Source of the DNA: an uncultured Alphaproteobacteria bacterium
Lineage (GTDB): Bacteria; Pseudomonadota; Alphaproteobacteria; Rhodobacterales; Rhodobacteraceae
Direction of reading: 5' to 3'
NCBI GenBank assembly: GCA_902611475.1
Contig: CACLZW010000001.1
Location: 44,807 to 108,806, forward strand
Length of the DNA stretch: 64,000 bases
The position numbers were made by a program, and so were the translations under genes. Position 1 is the stretch's first letter. Every line of letters starts with the position of its first letter. The notes under the pieces were generated by a model. That model was given only the letters and a program-made list of their open reading frames with translations. It did no database searches and was not told where the DNA came from. Shown in pieces: positions 10,514 to 20,458 of the stretch.

Positions 10514-10540
10514 GAAAAGGCGGAGGAATTTCCGCCTTTT
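10514..10540 (-). terminator. Rho-independent terminator-like hairpin
   Basis: AAAAGGCGG...CCGCCTTTT inverted repeat between the ABC substrate-binding protein stop and the aminotransferase start; T-tract on both strands. Confidence 0.75.
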
Positions 10541-10565
10541 CAAATTTTAATTTATTCAAGTAGCA

Positions 10566-11552
10566 CTAATTCAGCGCTGCGTTTGTAATTTCGTTAGTCC
10601 AAGCGCCTGATGGCTTCTTTGTTATTACAGGGTCAGAATCACCGGACATTAGCACCTTTACTGTTCTTTCGTAATCTGCAGGATCAAGTGACCCATTAGA
10701 TCCAGCTGTAAGTTTTGCAATTTCGCCCATCATTCTAACTTGATGCTTCTCGGTTTGCACACCCGCATCATCGTTATCTAGAATAATCATCGCGGCCTCT
10801 TTCGGGTTTGCTTCTGCATACTTCCAACCTTTCATAGATGCTCGAACAAATCTTACCATTTTATCTTTGAATGCAGCGTCGCTTAGGTTTTTCTCATGTA
10901 CATATAACCCATCTTCAAGAGTTGCGGCACCTTCCGACTGGTATTTGAAAACTGTTAGCTGTTCAGGAGAGTAACCAGCGTCTCTAACAACCCAATACTC
11001 ATTATACGACATAGTAGATACGCATGCAGCTTGGCCCTCTGTTAAAGGCTCAACACCCCAACCTTGTCTCAATACAGTCACTCCATTTGCACTACCGTCG
11101 GTTTTTAAGCCTAGTCGGCTCATCCAACTCAGGAATGGATATTCGTTTCCATAGAACCATACTCCCAACGTTTTCCCTTTAAGGTCAGCGGTAGTGTTTA
11201 CACCCATATCTTTTCTGCAAGTAAGCATCATACCAGAGCTTTTAAATGGTTGTGCTATGTTTACCAGTGGAAGACCTTTTTCTCGAGCTGCTAGAGCAGA
11301 AGGCATCCAGTCAACCATAACGTCGGCCCCACCACCTGCTAAAACTTGTGCTGGAGCAATATCTGGCCCACCTGGTTTAATAGTTACATCTAGGCCTTCA
11401 GCGTCGTAAAAGCCTTTATCTTTTGCTACATAATATCCAGCAAATTGAGCTTGAGTAACCCATTTTAACTGAATTGTGACCTTGTCAGCAGAAAAAACGG
11501 CTGATGCACTTAATATAAAAGCACAGGTCAATACAGATAGAATCTTCTTCAT
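10566..11552 (-). CDS. ABC transporter substrate-binding protein, NMT1/THI5-like
   Basis: Signal peptide; VTIQLKWVTQAQFAGYYVAKDKGFYDAEGLDVTIKPGGPDIAPAQVLAGGGADVMVDWM. Confidence 0.92.
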   Translation of the reverse strand: MKKILSVLTCAFILSASAVFSADKVTIQLKWVTQAQFAGYYVAKDKGFYDAEGLDVTIKPGGPDIAPAQVLAGGGADVMVDWMPSALAAREKGLPLVNIAQPFKSSGMMLTCRKDMGVNTTADLKGKTLGVWFYGNEYPFLSWMSRLGLKTDGSANGVTVLRQGWGVEPLTEGQAACVSTMSYNEYWVVRDAGYSPEQLTVFKYQSEGAATLEDGLYVHEKNLSDAAFKDKMVRFVRASMKGWKYAEANPKEAAMIILDNDDAGVQTEKHQVRMMGEIAKLTAGSNGSLDPADYERTVKVLMSGDSDPVITKKPSGAWTNEITNAALN

Positions 11553-11612
11553 TTTTTTCCCTCTTAGTAATCGTTTCTTTAATTGTTAATCAAATTCAAT
11601 TGATACGCAATG

Positions 11613-12455
11613 TTATTTTTGTTGACTAGGATGCCAAAAAGTTGTGCGTTTTTCAATTAACGCAATTAAGCCATAAAAAAGGCAGCCAGCAATTGCTGCA
11701 ACAAAAATTTCCGCCCATACCATGTCCAATGCAAATCGACCAACTTCCGAGGATATTCGAAATCCCATCCCCTTTATAGGAGATCCAAAAAACTCAGCAA
11801 CAATCGCCCCGATTAGTGCAAGGGTTGAGCATATTTTTAATCCATTAAAAATAAAGGGTAATGCAGATGGCAAACGAAGTTTAATTAGTGTTTGAGTGTA
11901 GGACGCGCTGTATGTTCTCATAAGGTCTTGTCGGCTAGGATCTATAAGTTCTAATCCTTGCACGCTATTTACAAGCATTGGAAAATAAACCATAACTACA
12001 ACAATAGCGCACTTTGATTGCCAATCGAACCCAAACCACATTACAAAAATTGGGGCCATACCCACAATTGGTAGCGCCGAAATAAAATTACCTAAAGGTA
12101 ATAGACCTCGTTTAAGAAAATTGAACTTATCAATCGCAATAGCTGTAAGAAAAGCTGAGCCACAACCCAATATGTAACCAGACAGAGCACCTTTTACCAA
12201 GGTCTGTACAAAATCAATCCACAGAATGTCTAAAGAACGAGAAAACTTTAAAGCTATTGCCGACGGAGCAGGTAACAAAATAGGATTTACTTGTAATCCA
12301 ATGACAGCTAACTCCCACATTAAGAGAATAACAATCCCGAATAAAGATGGGACTATAAATCTAGGCAAACTAGCGTCCTTGTAGTTGGATATTTTTATAT
12401 TAATCCACCATCCTCCAAGCCAAATAATGAAAAAAAGAATTAGAAAACTATTCAT
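11613..12455 (-). CDS. ABC transporter permease (ThiX/SsuC-like)
   Basis: Six-TM permease; ALPIVGMAPIFVMWFGFDWQSKCAIVVVMVYFPMLVNSVQGL. Confidence 0.9.
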   Translation of the reverse strand: MNSFLILFFIIWLGGWWINIKISNYKDASLPRFIVPSLFGIVILLMWELAVIGLQVNPILLPAPSAIALKFSRSLDILWIDFVQTLVKGALSGYILGCGSAFLTAIAIDKFNFLKRGLLPLGNFISALPIVGMAPIFVMWFGFDWQSKCAIVVVMVYFPMLVNSVQGLELIDPSRQDLMRTYSASYTQTLIKLRLPSALPFIFNGLKICSTLALIGAIVAEFFGSPIKGMGFRISSEVGRFALDMVWAEIFVAAIAGCLFYGLIALIEKRTTFWHPSQQK

Positions 12456-13330
12456 CTAATTATAGCCATTCTTTTAAGCGTGATTTTTTGTAAGAAATCT
12501 ATTGTAAAAACTAAAAATGCGGCAAGAAAAGCAGCAGCAAACAAAGCGCTCCAAATCATAATTGTCTGACCATAATAAGTGCCTGCTAGCATTCGCGCAC
12601 CCAAACCGGCAATAGCACCCGAAGGAAGTTCTCCAACTATGGCCCCGACCAGCGAAGCAGCAACTCCGACCTTTAATGAAGCAAAAAGAAAGGGTAAGGA
12701 AGAAGGAAACCTCAAATACCATAGGATTTCCCTTGAGGATGCAGACCATGTCTTCATTTGATCTAGCTGAATCTGGTCTGGTGATCTCAAACCTTTTACC
12801 ATTCCTACAACAACCGGAAAAAAAGAGAGATACATAGAAATAATTGCTTTTGGTAACAAACCTGTTACCCCAACCGAATTCATCACAACTATTATCATTG
12901 GTGCTATAGCAAGAATGGGTATAGTTTGACTTGCAATTACCCATGGCATAACACTAAGGTCCATTGCCTTGTTATGTACTATGCCTAAAGCTAGTAAAAT
13001 TCCGAGGAGTGTTCCCAAGAAAAATCCAGCCAAGGTTGCCTGCAAAGTAATCCATCCATGGTAAACAAGAGAACGCTTTGAACTGATTTTTTTAAAAAAA
13101 GTTGTATTTACCATTTCAGTAATTATCTGATGTGGGGTAGGGAGCTTTGGTTTTTTTAAACTCCAGCACTTTAGTATATGCTCACTGGCTGTAAGGTTCT
13201 TAAATTGTCTTGAAACCTTATCAGAGTTCATTGGAACCGCAACAAGGTACCAAAATACCCCAATTAAGATTACAATTGTAGAAACGGGAATAAATTTATT
13301 TGCAAAATAAGATGTTTTCATTTCTATCAA
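12452..13330 (-). CDS. ABC transporter permease
   Basis: ASQTIPILAIAPMIIVVMNSVGVTGLLPKAIISMYLSFFPVVVGMVKGLRSP; overlaps the downstream permease. Confidence 0.9.
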   Translation of the reverse strand: MIEMKTSYFANKFIPVSTIVILIGVFWYLVAVPMNSDKVSRQFKNLTASEHILKCWSLKKPKLPTPHQIITEMVNTTFFKKISSKRSLVYHGWITLQATLAGFFLGTLLGILLALGIVHNKAMDLSVMPWVIASQTIPILAIAPMIIVVMNSVGVTGLLPKAIISMYLSFFPVVVGMVKGLRSPDQIQLDQMKTWSASSREILWYLRFPSSLPFLFASLKVGVAASLVGAIVGELPSGAIAGLGARMLAGTYYGQTIMIWSALFAAAFLAAFLVFTIDFLQKITLKRMAIIR

Positions 13331-13335
13331 CCCTC

Positions 13336-14109
13336 CTAAAAAACATCTTCGGTTTGACCAGCCTTTAAGCCTTCTCTCACTCTTTGTGCAATTTTTATAA
13401 ACTCCCTACTATCTCTTATATTTAAATCACGTTTTTTTGGTAGTGTGCTTTCTATTATGTCAGTAATTCTTCCCGGTCTGGGAGACATAACAACAATTTT
13501 TGTTGATAAGAAAACTGCTTCTGGAATTGAGTGCGTCACAAAACATATAGTTTTTCTTGTTCTAGCCCATAAATTTAAAAGTTCTCCGTTCAATCTATCT
13601 CTAACAATTTCGTCCAGAGCTCCGAAAGGTTCATCCATTAATAGGATGTTGGCGTCAAATGCCAAAGCTCTCGCAATGGACGCCCGTTGTTGCATTCCTC
13701 CAGACAACTGCCAAGGGAACTTTTTTTCAAACCCGTTTAATTCTACTAAGTCTATTACTTTTCGTGTGCGGTCTTCTTTCTCACTGGTGGAGTATCCCAT
13801 GATTTCCAAGGGTAATTTAATGTTTCCACTCACCGATCTCCACGGATATAAACCTGCTGCCTGAAACACGTACCCATATTGTCTAGCTTTTCTAGCTTCA
13901 TCAGGTGTCATATTATTTACAGTCACCCGGCCTTCCGTAGGGGTCTCAAGTGCTGCAATTACTCTCAGAAGAGTTGTTTTCCCACATCCGGATGGTCCAA
14001 TAAAGGATACAAAATCTCCTTCATTGACTTCCATAGATACATTCTTCAAAGCATTTACAGGACCGTCATTTGTTTCAAAAGTCAGGTTAACATCAGATAC
14101 GCTTATCAT
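13336..14109 (-). CDS. ABC transporter ATP-binding protein
   Basis: Walker [12 protein letters not shown], signature LSGGMQQR, Walker [13 protein letters not shown]. Confidence 0.96.
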   Translation of the reverse strand: MISVSDVNLTFETNDGPVNALKNVSMEVNEGDFVSFIGPSGCGKTTLLRVIAALETPTEGRVTVNNMTPDEARKARQYGYVFQAAGLYPWRSVSGNIKLPLEIMGYSTSEKEDRTRKVIDLVELNGFEKKFPWQLSGGMQQRASIARALAFDANILLMDEPFGALDEIVRDRLNGELLNLWARTRKTICFVTHSIPEAVFLSTKIVVMSPRPGRITDIIESTLPKKRDLNIRDSREFIKIAQRVREGLKAGQTEDVF

Positions 14110-14130
14110 AAGTTTTCCTTCGTGTAGATT

Positions 14131-15591
14131 TTATACTCCAGCTGGTATATTTAAAGGATCACGTTCTATTTTTCTTGGTGTGTTTAGAGCCTTCCACTTT
14201 GATACAGCACTATGCAATGCTGGGAAAGCAGGTCTTGGGACAAATCTACCCCTTCCTGGTTGTGGACTAGAGTTCTTGCCCCATGCCCATATTACATCTC
14301 CTCTAGATAATGTGTATCTTGGTTGTGCTGTGACTTTGAAGCCTTCGAAAACATTGTAGTCTAAAATTGATTTGTGGGTACTTGTTGAAATTGTTTTAGA
14401 AATCTTTGGGTCCCAAACAACAATATCTGCATCTGCGCCTTCTAAAATTGCTCCTTTTTTTGGATAAATGTTTAAAATTTTAGCAATATTACTTGAAGTA
14501 ATTGCGACAAACTCCTGTCGAGTTAAACGCCCCGTTTCTACGCCTTCTGTCCAAAGAACGGATAACCTTTCCTCAAGCCCGTTGCTACCATTTGGAATCT
14601 TAGTGAAGTCATTTACTCCCATTCTTTTTTGTTCCGTCGAAAACGCAGCATGGTCTGTAGCGACAACTTGTAGGGATCCAGACTGAAGACCAGCCCATAA
14701 TCCGTCCTGATGCGATTTGTCTCTAAAGGGAGGCGACATGACCCGTCTTGCAGCATGTTCCCAATCTTTATTAAAGTATTCGCTCTCATCAAGCGTTAGA
14801 AATTGAATAAGGGGTTCACCAAAAACTCTCATACCTTTTTGCCTAGCTCTTCTAATAGCCTCATGAGCCTGCTCACAAGATACATGAACAACATAAAGCG
14901 GTACTCCTGCGGCATCGGCTATCATTATCGCTCTATTAGCTGCCTCACCTTCTACTTCTGGAGGTCTTGAGTAAGCGTGCCCCTCAGGACCAGTTACTCC
15001 TTCTTGAAGGTATTTTTGTTGAAGCTCCGCAACAATGTCACCATTTTCGGCATGAACCATAGGTAGAGCGCCGATAGCTGCACATCTTTTAAAAGATGCA
15101 AACATTTCATCATCTTCAATCATCAGGGCTCCTTTATAAGCCATAAAATGTTTGAATGAATTTACTCCCATCTCAACTACCTTTGGCATATCATCAAAAA
15201 TCTGTTCAGACCAACCTGTAACTGCCATATGATAACCGATATCAGAACAAATTTGAGGCTCTGACTTTCTATGCCACTCCTTGACTGCATTTACCAAACT
15301 TCCATCCTCACCTGGAAGACAGAAGTCCACTAACATCGTTGTTCCGCCAACTGCAGCTGCCCAGGTACCTGTTTCGAAAGTCTCAGCGGCGGTAGTCCCC
15401 ATAAATGGCATCTCAAGGTGCGTATGTGGGTCTATTCCGCCGGGGATCACATAAGCGCCTTCGGCGTCAATGGTCTCATCCCCTTTTAGATTTTCCCCAA
15501 TCTGCTTGATCTTTTCATTTTCTATTAATATATCGGCTTTCCACTCTCTGTCCGCTGTTACAATGGTTCCACCTTTTATTACTTTAGTCAT
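14131..15591 (-). CDS. Dihydropyrimidinase / D-hydantoinase family cyclic amidohydrolase
   Basis: GGIDPHTHLEMPFMGT, HFMAYKGALM (carbamylated Lys region), PLYVVHVSCEQAHEAIRRA, VATDHAAFSTEQK. Confidence 0.93.
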   Translation of the reverse strand: MTKVIKGGTIVTADREWKADILIENEKIKQIGENLKGDETIDAEGAYVIPGGIDPHTHLEMPFMGTTAAETFETGTWAAAVGGTTMLVDFCLPGEDGSLVNAVKEWHRKSEPQICSDIGYHMAVTGWSEQIFDDMPKVVEMGVNSFKHFMAYKGALMIEDDEMFASFKRCAAIGALPMVHAENGDIVAELQQKYLQEGVTGPEGHAYSRPPEVEGEAANRAIMIADAAGVPLYVVHVSCEQAHEAIRRARQKGMRVFGEPLIQFLTLDESEYFNKDWEHAARRVMSPPFRDKSHQDGLWAGLQSGSLQVVATDHAAFSTEQKRMGVNDFTKIPNGSNGLEERLSVLWTEGVETGRLTRQEFVAITSSNIAKILNIYPKKGAILEGADADIVVWDPKISKTISTSTHKSILDYNVFEGFKVTAQPRYTLSRGDVIWAWGKNSSPQPGRGRFVPRPAFPALHSAVSKWKALNTPRKIERDPLNIPAGV

Positions 15592-15604
15592 TTTACCCTC
15601 CCAA

Positions 15605-16852
15605 TTAAACTATTTCTGCAGCTTCCAATACTGCATGCAATAAAACATCTGCACCTGCTGAAGCCCACTTTTCAAATATCTCTTCTGCCTCATTGTGGCT
15701 TAAACCGTCAACGCACGGGCACATTATCATAGCCGTTGGTGCTACTTTATTAATCCAACATGCGTCATGGCCTGCTCCCGATATAATATTTTTATGTGAA
15801 TACCCTAGTCTTTCAGCGGCTCTTCTAACTTTGTCAACACATCCTTCATCGAAAGTCACAGGGTCAAAATGTCCAACCTTTTCAAATTCCACAGTCAATT
15901 CCAAATCAGAAGCAATTTTTTTTGCTCCTTCATATAAGCGTTTTTCCATATCATCCTGGACGTCGAACGACGGAGATCTAAAATCTATAGTAAATACCAC
16001 TTTCCCAGGTATTATATTTCTACTATTAGGAAAAACATCGCATTGACCTATTCCACCAACTGCGGACGGCTGGTGACTCATAGCGATCTCTTGAACTAGC
16101 TCTGTAATTCTAGCCATACCTAGGCCGGCATTTTTACGCATCGGCATGGGGGTTGATCCCGTATGACTTTCCCGACCATTAAGAGTTACTTGTATCCAAT
16201 TTAGCCCTTGTCCATGGGTCACAACGCCAATATCTGTATTTTCAGCCTCTAATATTGGCCCTTGCTCTATGTGGAGTTCAAAAAAAGCATGCATTTTTCG
16301 TGACCCTACTTCTTCGTCACCAATCCATCCGATGCGCTTGATTTCTTCTCCAAATGTTTTCCCTGCTGCATCCTTTCTATCATAAGCCCATTGCAGTTCG
16401 TGTACTCCTGCAAAAACTCCTGATGCCATCATTGGAGGAGCAAATCGAGTTCCTTCTTCATTTGTAAAATTAACTACTACAATTGGATGCTTTGTTCTTA
16501 TATCAAGTTCATTAAGTGTTCTTATTATTTCTAACCCTCCCAGAACTCCTAAAACTCCATCATACTTACCCCCAGTTGGCTGGGTATCAAGATGGCTTCC
16601 AACATAAACAGGTAACGCATTTGGGTCTGTTCCTTCACGTCTAGCAAACATTGTTCCCATTTTGTCAACACCCATTTCCAAATTTTCCGTATCACACCAC
16701 TTTTGGAACAACTTTCGTCCTTCTGCGTCTTCGTCCGTGAGTGTTTGTCTGTTGTTGCCACCTGCGACACCAGGGCCTATTTTTGCCATCTCCATTAGAG
16801 AGTCCCAAAGACGAGAAGAGTTTATTTTTAAATTAGCTGCTGGTGTTGACAT
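15605..16852 (-). CDS. Zn-dependent M20 amidohydrolase (N-carbamoyl-amino-acid / beta-ureidopropionase / allantoate amidohydrolase-like)
   Basis: VGSHLDTQPTGGKYDGVLGVLGGLE, FTNEEGTRFAPPMMASG, HIEQGPILE, GAGHDACWI. Confidence 0.92.
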   Translation of the reverse strand: MSTPAANLKINSSRLWDSLMEMAKIGPGVAGGNNRQTLTDEDAEGRKLFQKWCDTENLEMGVDKMGTMFARREGTDPNALPVYVGSHLDTQPTGGKYDGVLGVLGGLEIIRTLNELDIRTKHPIVVVNFTNEEGTRFAPPMMASGVFAGVHELQWAYDRKDAAGKTFGEEIKRIGWIGDEEVGSRKMHAFFELHIEQGPILEAENTDIGVVTHGQGLNWIQVTLNGRESHTGSTPMPMRKNAGLGMARITELVQEIAMSHQPSAVGGIGQCDVFPNSRNIIPGKVVFTIDFRSPSFDVQDDMEKRLYEGAKKIASDLELTVEFEKVGHFDPVTFDEGCVDKVRRAAERLGYSHKNIISGAGHDACWINKVAPTAMIMCPCVDGLSHNEAEEIFEKWASAGADVLLHAVLEAAEIV

Positions 16853-16871
16853 TTGATCCTCTTAACAAATT

Positions 16872-17783
16872 TCATATCTTCATTTTTGCATTATCACTAA
16901 TTAGCACTAATAATGCAAAGGCAATTATCAAGCCTCCAAAAATAATGTTTTTATTTGGAAAGCTTGAGTTAATAATTATTTCGCCTAAGGCCACCCAAAA
17001 AGGAACAGCATAGGTGTACGCCATTACTTTTGAAGCGCTTATTCTTTTCGCTGCAAACTGGATCAAGAAAAAAGTAAAAGCTGTCGCAATGGTTGCCAAG
17101 TAAAGTGTAGTTATCCAGACCAATGGAGATAGGTTAAGCCAATTTGTTTCAACAACATCATTAGTAAAAATTAAAATAAGTAGTAGAAATCCAGCACTTA
17201 AAGTTCCTAAGGTTTGCGATGCTGCATTTTCCCCTTTGTTTAAAACAGGGATCAAAATAGCATATAAAGCATGTCCAACACACCCCCAAAAAAAGAGTAG
17301 TTCGCCATAGCCTATTTTAAATGCTAAAACGTTTTCTAGATTGCCTTCAAAAATCACCCAAATTGCTCCCATTGCTCCAAGAAAAATTGCAAATAGCGCC
17401 CTGAGAGTTACTTTTTTCTTTAAAAAATATTCAAAAAAAAGTGCAATAAAAGGGGTGAGCGTAAAAACTACAGCTAGTGATAAAGAAGAAGCCGTTTTTA
17501 GTGCTTCGAACATTAATACAAAATAAATAACTATACTCAATCCGAGTATTAAAAATCGCCATGGTTTTTTGAAGTCCTCTTTCTTAAGGTTTTTTGAAAT
17601 AAATAATAATGTTCCCATTACAATTGCTCCTATTAAAAACCTTGCAGCTGTTATGGCTCCTGGCTCTATATCATTTGCTACCATGGCTCCTAAAATGTAG
17701 GATACTGATACACAAAGGGAGAAAAGGAGCATTGCCCCGTGTCCCCAAACCTCCGATGTCTCTATTGATATTTTTTTTATCAA
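16872..17783 (-). CDS. EamA/DMT-family transporter
   Basis: 10-TM DMT pattern, SSLSLAVVFTLTPFIALFFEYFLKKK. Confidence 0.85.
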   Translation of the reverse strand: MIKKISIETSEVWGHGAMLLFSLCVSVSYILGAMVANDIEPGAITAARFLIGAIVMGTLLFISKNLKKEDFKKPWRFLILGLSIVIYFVLMFEALKTASSLSLAVVFTLTPFIALFFEYFLKKKVTLRALFAIFLGAMGAIWVIFEGNLENVLAFKIGYGELLFFWGCVGHALYAILIPVLNKGENAASQTLGTLSAGFLLLILIFTNDVVETNWLNLSPLVWITTLYLATIATAFTFFLIQFAAKRISASKVMAYTYAVPFWVALGEIIINSSFPNKNIIFGGLIIAFALLVLISDNAKMKI

Positions 17784-17881
17784 GAGCTAATTAACCTAAG
17801 ATATTTCCTGAGCTATATTTGTAATACAGTTTTTTACAGCTAAGAAATAGAGAAAAGTCTGTTTTTCAATAACTGAGGTGC

Positions 17882-18883
17882 TTATGAAAAAGCTGGTATA
17901 ACATTTTCGCCGTATTCTGCGATAATTCTCTCTTCGTCTCCGCTATCCAGATAAATATTGAATTGGGTTACTCCAAGATCCTTTAATGTTTTAAGCTTTT
18001 TTACATGTTGATCAGCGGTTCCTAAAACACAAAATTCTTCAACTATTTCATCTGTGATAAATTCTAAATAAGGATTGTCGCTCTGGCCATGTTTAGAGTA
18101 ATCATAGCCGCGGCGATCTTTGATATAGTCCGTAAGGCTGTTGGGAATGTCTTTATTATCTTCACCATACTTCTCAACTATGTCGGCTACGTGATTTCCA
18201 ACCATTGCGGGAAACCACTTTACTTTCTCAATACTTTCTGCTCTATCTCCAAAGTAAGCAGGTGCAGCCACCATTACCTTGTAGTCTGACATATCACGTC
18301 CGTGTTCTTCTCCTGCTTTCACCGCTTGATCTCTTAGCCATTTGCAAACGGTTGGGGAAGCAATTTGAAGCACCAAACCATCTCCAACTTTTCCTGCAGA
18401 TGTAAGAGCCTTTGGCCCATATGCAGCTACCCAGACTGGCAAATCATATCCTTCTGCCCATGGAAATTGAATTGGGTTAGGAACATCACCATACTGGACT
18501 TCTTCTCCCTTAACCATTGCCTTTACTTTTAAAATAAATTCTTCCATTCGTGCTAGATTCGCAGGCTTCTTTCCCATTACGCGAACAGCGCTGTCTCCTC
18601 TTCCAACACCGATATCAAATCGTCCATTCGATTGTAGAGCTAGTGAGCCAAACATTGATGCCGCTAAAGACCAGTCTCTAGTGTTGGGATTGGTTACACA
18701 TGGTCCGAACCGCATTTTTTTTGTGTGCTCCATACACATAGCCATTTGAGCAAAGCTTTCTCTCCAAAGGATGTGGCTATCGTAGAACCAGCAATATGTG
18801 AATCCAGCGCTTTCAGCCAATCTAACCAGCGCTTTTGCTCGATCTGGTTGAACAAACCCTTTAAAACAAATTGCAAATTCCAT
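17882..18883 (-). CDS. LLM-class (luciferase-like / F420-dependent) flavin oxidoreductase
   Basis: CWFYDSHILWRE, RMRFGPCVTNPNTRDWSLAASMFGSLALQSNGRFDIGVGRGDSAVRVMG, LPVWVAAYGPKALTSAGKVGDGLVLQ. Start placed at ATG 18883 after AAAAAAGGAGGAAGAT; the track's 18916 start would overlap the upstream gene. Confidence 0.9.
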   Translation of the reverse strand: MEFAICFKGFVQPDRAKALVRLAESAGFTYCWFYDSHILWRESFAQMAMCMEHTKKMRFGPCVTNPNTRDWSLAASMFGSLALQSNGRFDIGVGRGDSAVRVMGKKPANLARMEEFILKVKAMVKGEEVQYGDVPNPIQFPWAEGYDLPVWVAAYGPKALTSAGKVGDGLVLQIASPTVCKWLRDQAVKAGEEHGRDMSDYKVMVAAPAYFGDRAESIEKVKWFPAMVGNHVADIVEKYGEDNKDIPNSLTDYIKDRRGYDYSKHGQSDNPYLEFITDEIVEEFCVLGTADQHVKKLKTLKDLGVTQFNIYLDSGDEERIIAEYGENVIPAFS

Positions 18884-18897
18884 ATCTTCCTCCTTTT

Positions 18898-19566
18898 TTA
18901 TTCCTCCGGTGGCCAAATTTTTATTCCAGCATGTGAAAAAGGCACCGCTTTAGACATATTTATTCTTATCAATATAGGCGTTATAGCCTCTAAACATCTC
19001 GCTGATGTTGCATCACCAGCATTGTAAGCTTCGACTTCTAAGTTTTTTAACAACTTTATAGTATCTAACCTAGCATCCAAATTGTTTCCACATACCAAGA
19101 TATCACAATTAATTTTTTTCTCTAGGTGATTAAGTGTATTCGCGGAAACATTATGGAGGGCGCCAACTACTGGTATGTCAGGCCCTAATATGGCTTGGGC
19201 TGCTTCTGTAGCTGAGCCTTCAGGGGGCATAGCTACTTTTCTGGGGTTTCCGTCTTCCAATGGAACTACTATATCAACAAGTACCTTATCCGCTAGCATC
19301 CCTTTGATTTCACAAAGTGTATTGTTGTGACCACTCCAAGGTACTGAAAATATTACAAACTTGTCCGTGAATGCTATTGCTTCGCTATTCGAAAGCCCAG
19401 TTATTGACCCCTCGAGGTTTTGGTTTTTTGATGTTAAACTATCTGCAACTTCGATAGCTCTGGATTCATCACGTGATCCCAAAGCAACTTCAAAACCTGC
19501 CTTAGCAAATCTAAGGGCAAGGCCTTTACCTTGGGGCCCAGTTCCTCCAATAATTGATAATTTCAT
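18898..19566 (-). CDS. npdG: NADPH:F420 oxidoreductase (NADPH-dependent F420 reductase)
   Basis: [37 protein letters not shown] Rossmann motif; [58 protein letters not shown] match the NpdG/Fno pattern. Confidence 0.88.
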   Translation of the reverse strand: MKLSIIGGTGPQGKGLALRFAKAGFEVALGSRDESRAIEVADSLTSKNQNLEGSITGLSNSEAIAFTDKFVIFSVPWSGHNNTLCEIKGMLADKVLVDIVVPLEDGNPRKVAMPPEGSATEAAQAILGPDIPVVGALHNVSANTLNHLEKKINCDILVCGNNLDARLDTIKLLKNLEVEAYNAGDATSARCLEAITPILIRINMSKAVPFSHAGIKIWPPEE

Positions 19567-20351
19567 CTAAACATATCCTCATTTTGTTTCCGTAGAATGT
19601 CGTTTGCAGAGCCATATTTGCCACTCCAGCTAAGCCCTCTTAATAAAATTGCAGGACATTTCCCTGCTTTGCTCATAAGCAACCCCGAAGATGCTGCTAT
19701 TTCATCACAAAAAGCTGGTTCTGTCACGTATAATTGATTTCCCCAAGCATCTGTAGTTCCCTGCTCATTTTTTGTTGCTGGTATTCCTGCAACACCAATA
19801 GCGACATTGACCTGTCCAATCCTCCATGGCCTTCCAAAGGTATCACTCATGACAATCCCTAAATTCTCCAAGTCAAAGTAATTTTTTAGTTTATCTCTTA
19901 AAATTTGCACACTGAGGTCAGGATTTTTTGGAACGGTCACTACAGTTTCCTGACCCGTTATATTAGACTCGTCAACCCCCGCATTAGCGCAGATAAATCC
20001 AAGCTTATGCTGACAAATGAGAGTTCCTTCATTTTGTTCCTCTCTTTTAAAAGAGCGAATAATGCTATTACTTTCTTGTAATACGATTTCGACTTTTCTT
20101 GGGTCCTTGTTAAGGCTTTTCCCGAGTTCGATTGCTTTTCTGGAGGGAGAAATTTCTTTTAAATTTATTATACATCCCTCAGCTTTTGAAAAGATTTTAT
20201 GTGCTATACAAATAACGTCAAATTCTTTCAGACATATAGATGATTTGTTGAGAGCAGAAATCAGGATGTCACTAATGTTATCACCGTTTTCAATGTCAGG
20301 AATATGCGGAATTATATTTAAATTTAACGTTGAATTTGACATTTTCTTCAA
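19563..20351 (-). CDS. cofE: Coenzyme F420-0:L-glutamate ligase (short form)
   Basis: [86 protein letters not shown]. Confidence 0.93.
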   Translation of the reverse strand: MKKMSNSTLNLNIIPHIPDIENGDNISDILISALNKSSICLKEFDVICIAHKIFSKAEGCIINLKEISPSRKAIELGKSLNKDPRKVEIVLQESNSIIRSFKREEQNEGTLICQHKLGFICANAGVDESNITGQETVVTVPKNPDLSVQILRDKLKNYFDLENLGIVMSDTFGRPWRIGQVNVAIGVAGIPATKNEQGTTDAWGNQLYVTEPAFCDEIAASSGLLMSKAGKCPAILLRGLSWSGKYGSANDILRKQNEDMFR

Positions 20352-20436
20352 TAGTTACCTTAATCTGCGATAATTACTAGTTGTAGATCACGATCTGTAA
20401 TCAACTTTTTTAAGAAGTTCTAAAGTCTTTTAAAAG

Positions 20437-20458
20437 ATCAATCAATAGGTTGATTGAT
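20437..20458 (-). terminator. Hairpin at the cofD 3' end, terminator-like
   Basis: Perfect 9-bp inverted repeat ATCAATCAA-TAGG-TTGATTGAT overlapping the cofD stop; minus strand then reads CTTTTAAAAGAC. Confidence 0.5.

Noticed and set aside
12474-12944. 156-aa minus-strand ORF overlapping the ABC permease
   Set aside because: Alternative frame of a clear permease; Cys/Ser/Phe-rich translation without motifs.
13445-13864. 139-aa plus-strand ORF opposite the ABC ATPase
   Set aside because: Shadow of a gene with Walker A/B and signature motifs.
17882-18883. LLM protein as a RutA-type uracil monooxygenase
   Set aside because: RutA is also LLM-family, so this remains an alternative, but no RutB-F homologues are present and the neighbours are dihydropyrimidinase and F420 genes, favouring an F420-linked reductive role.
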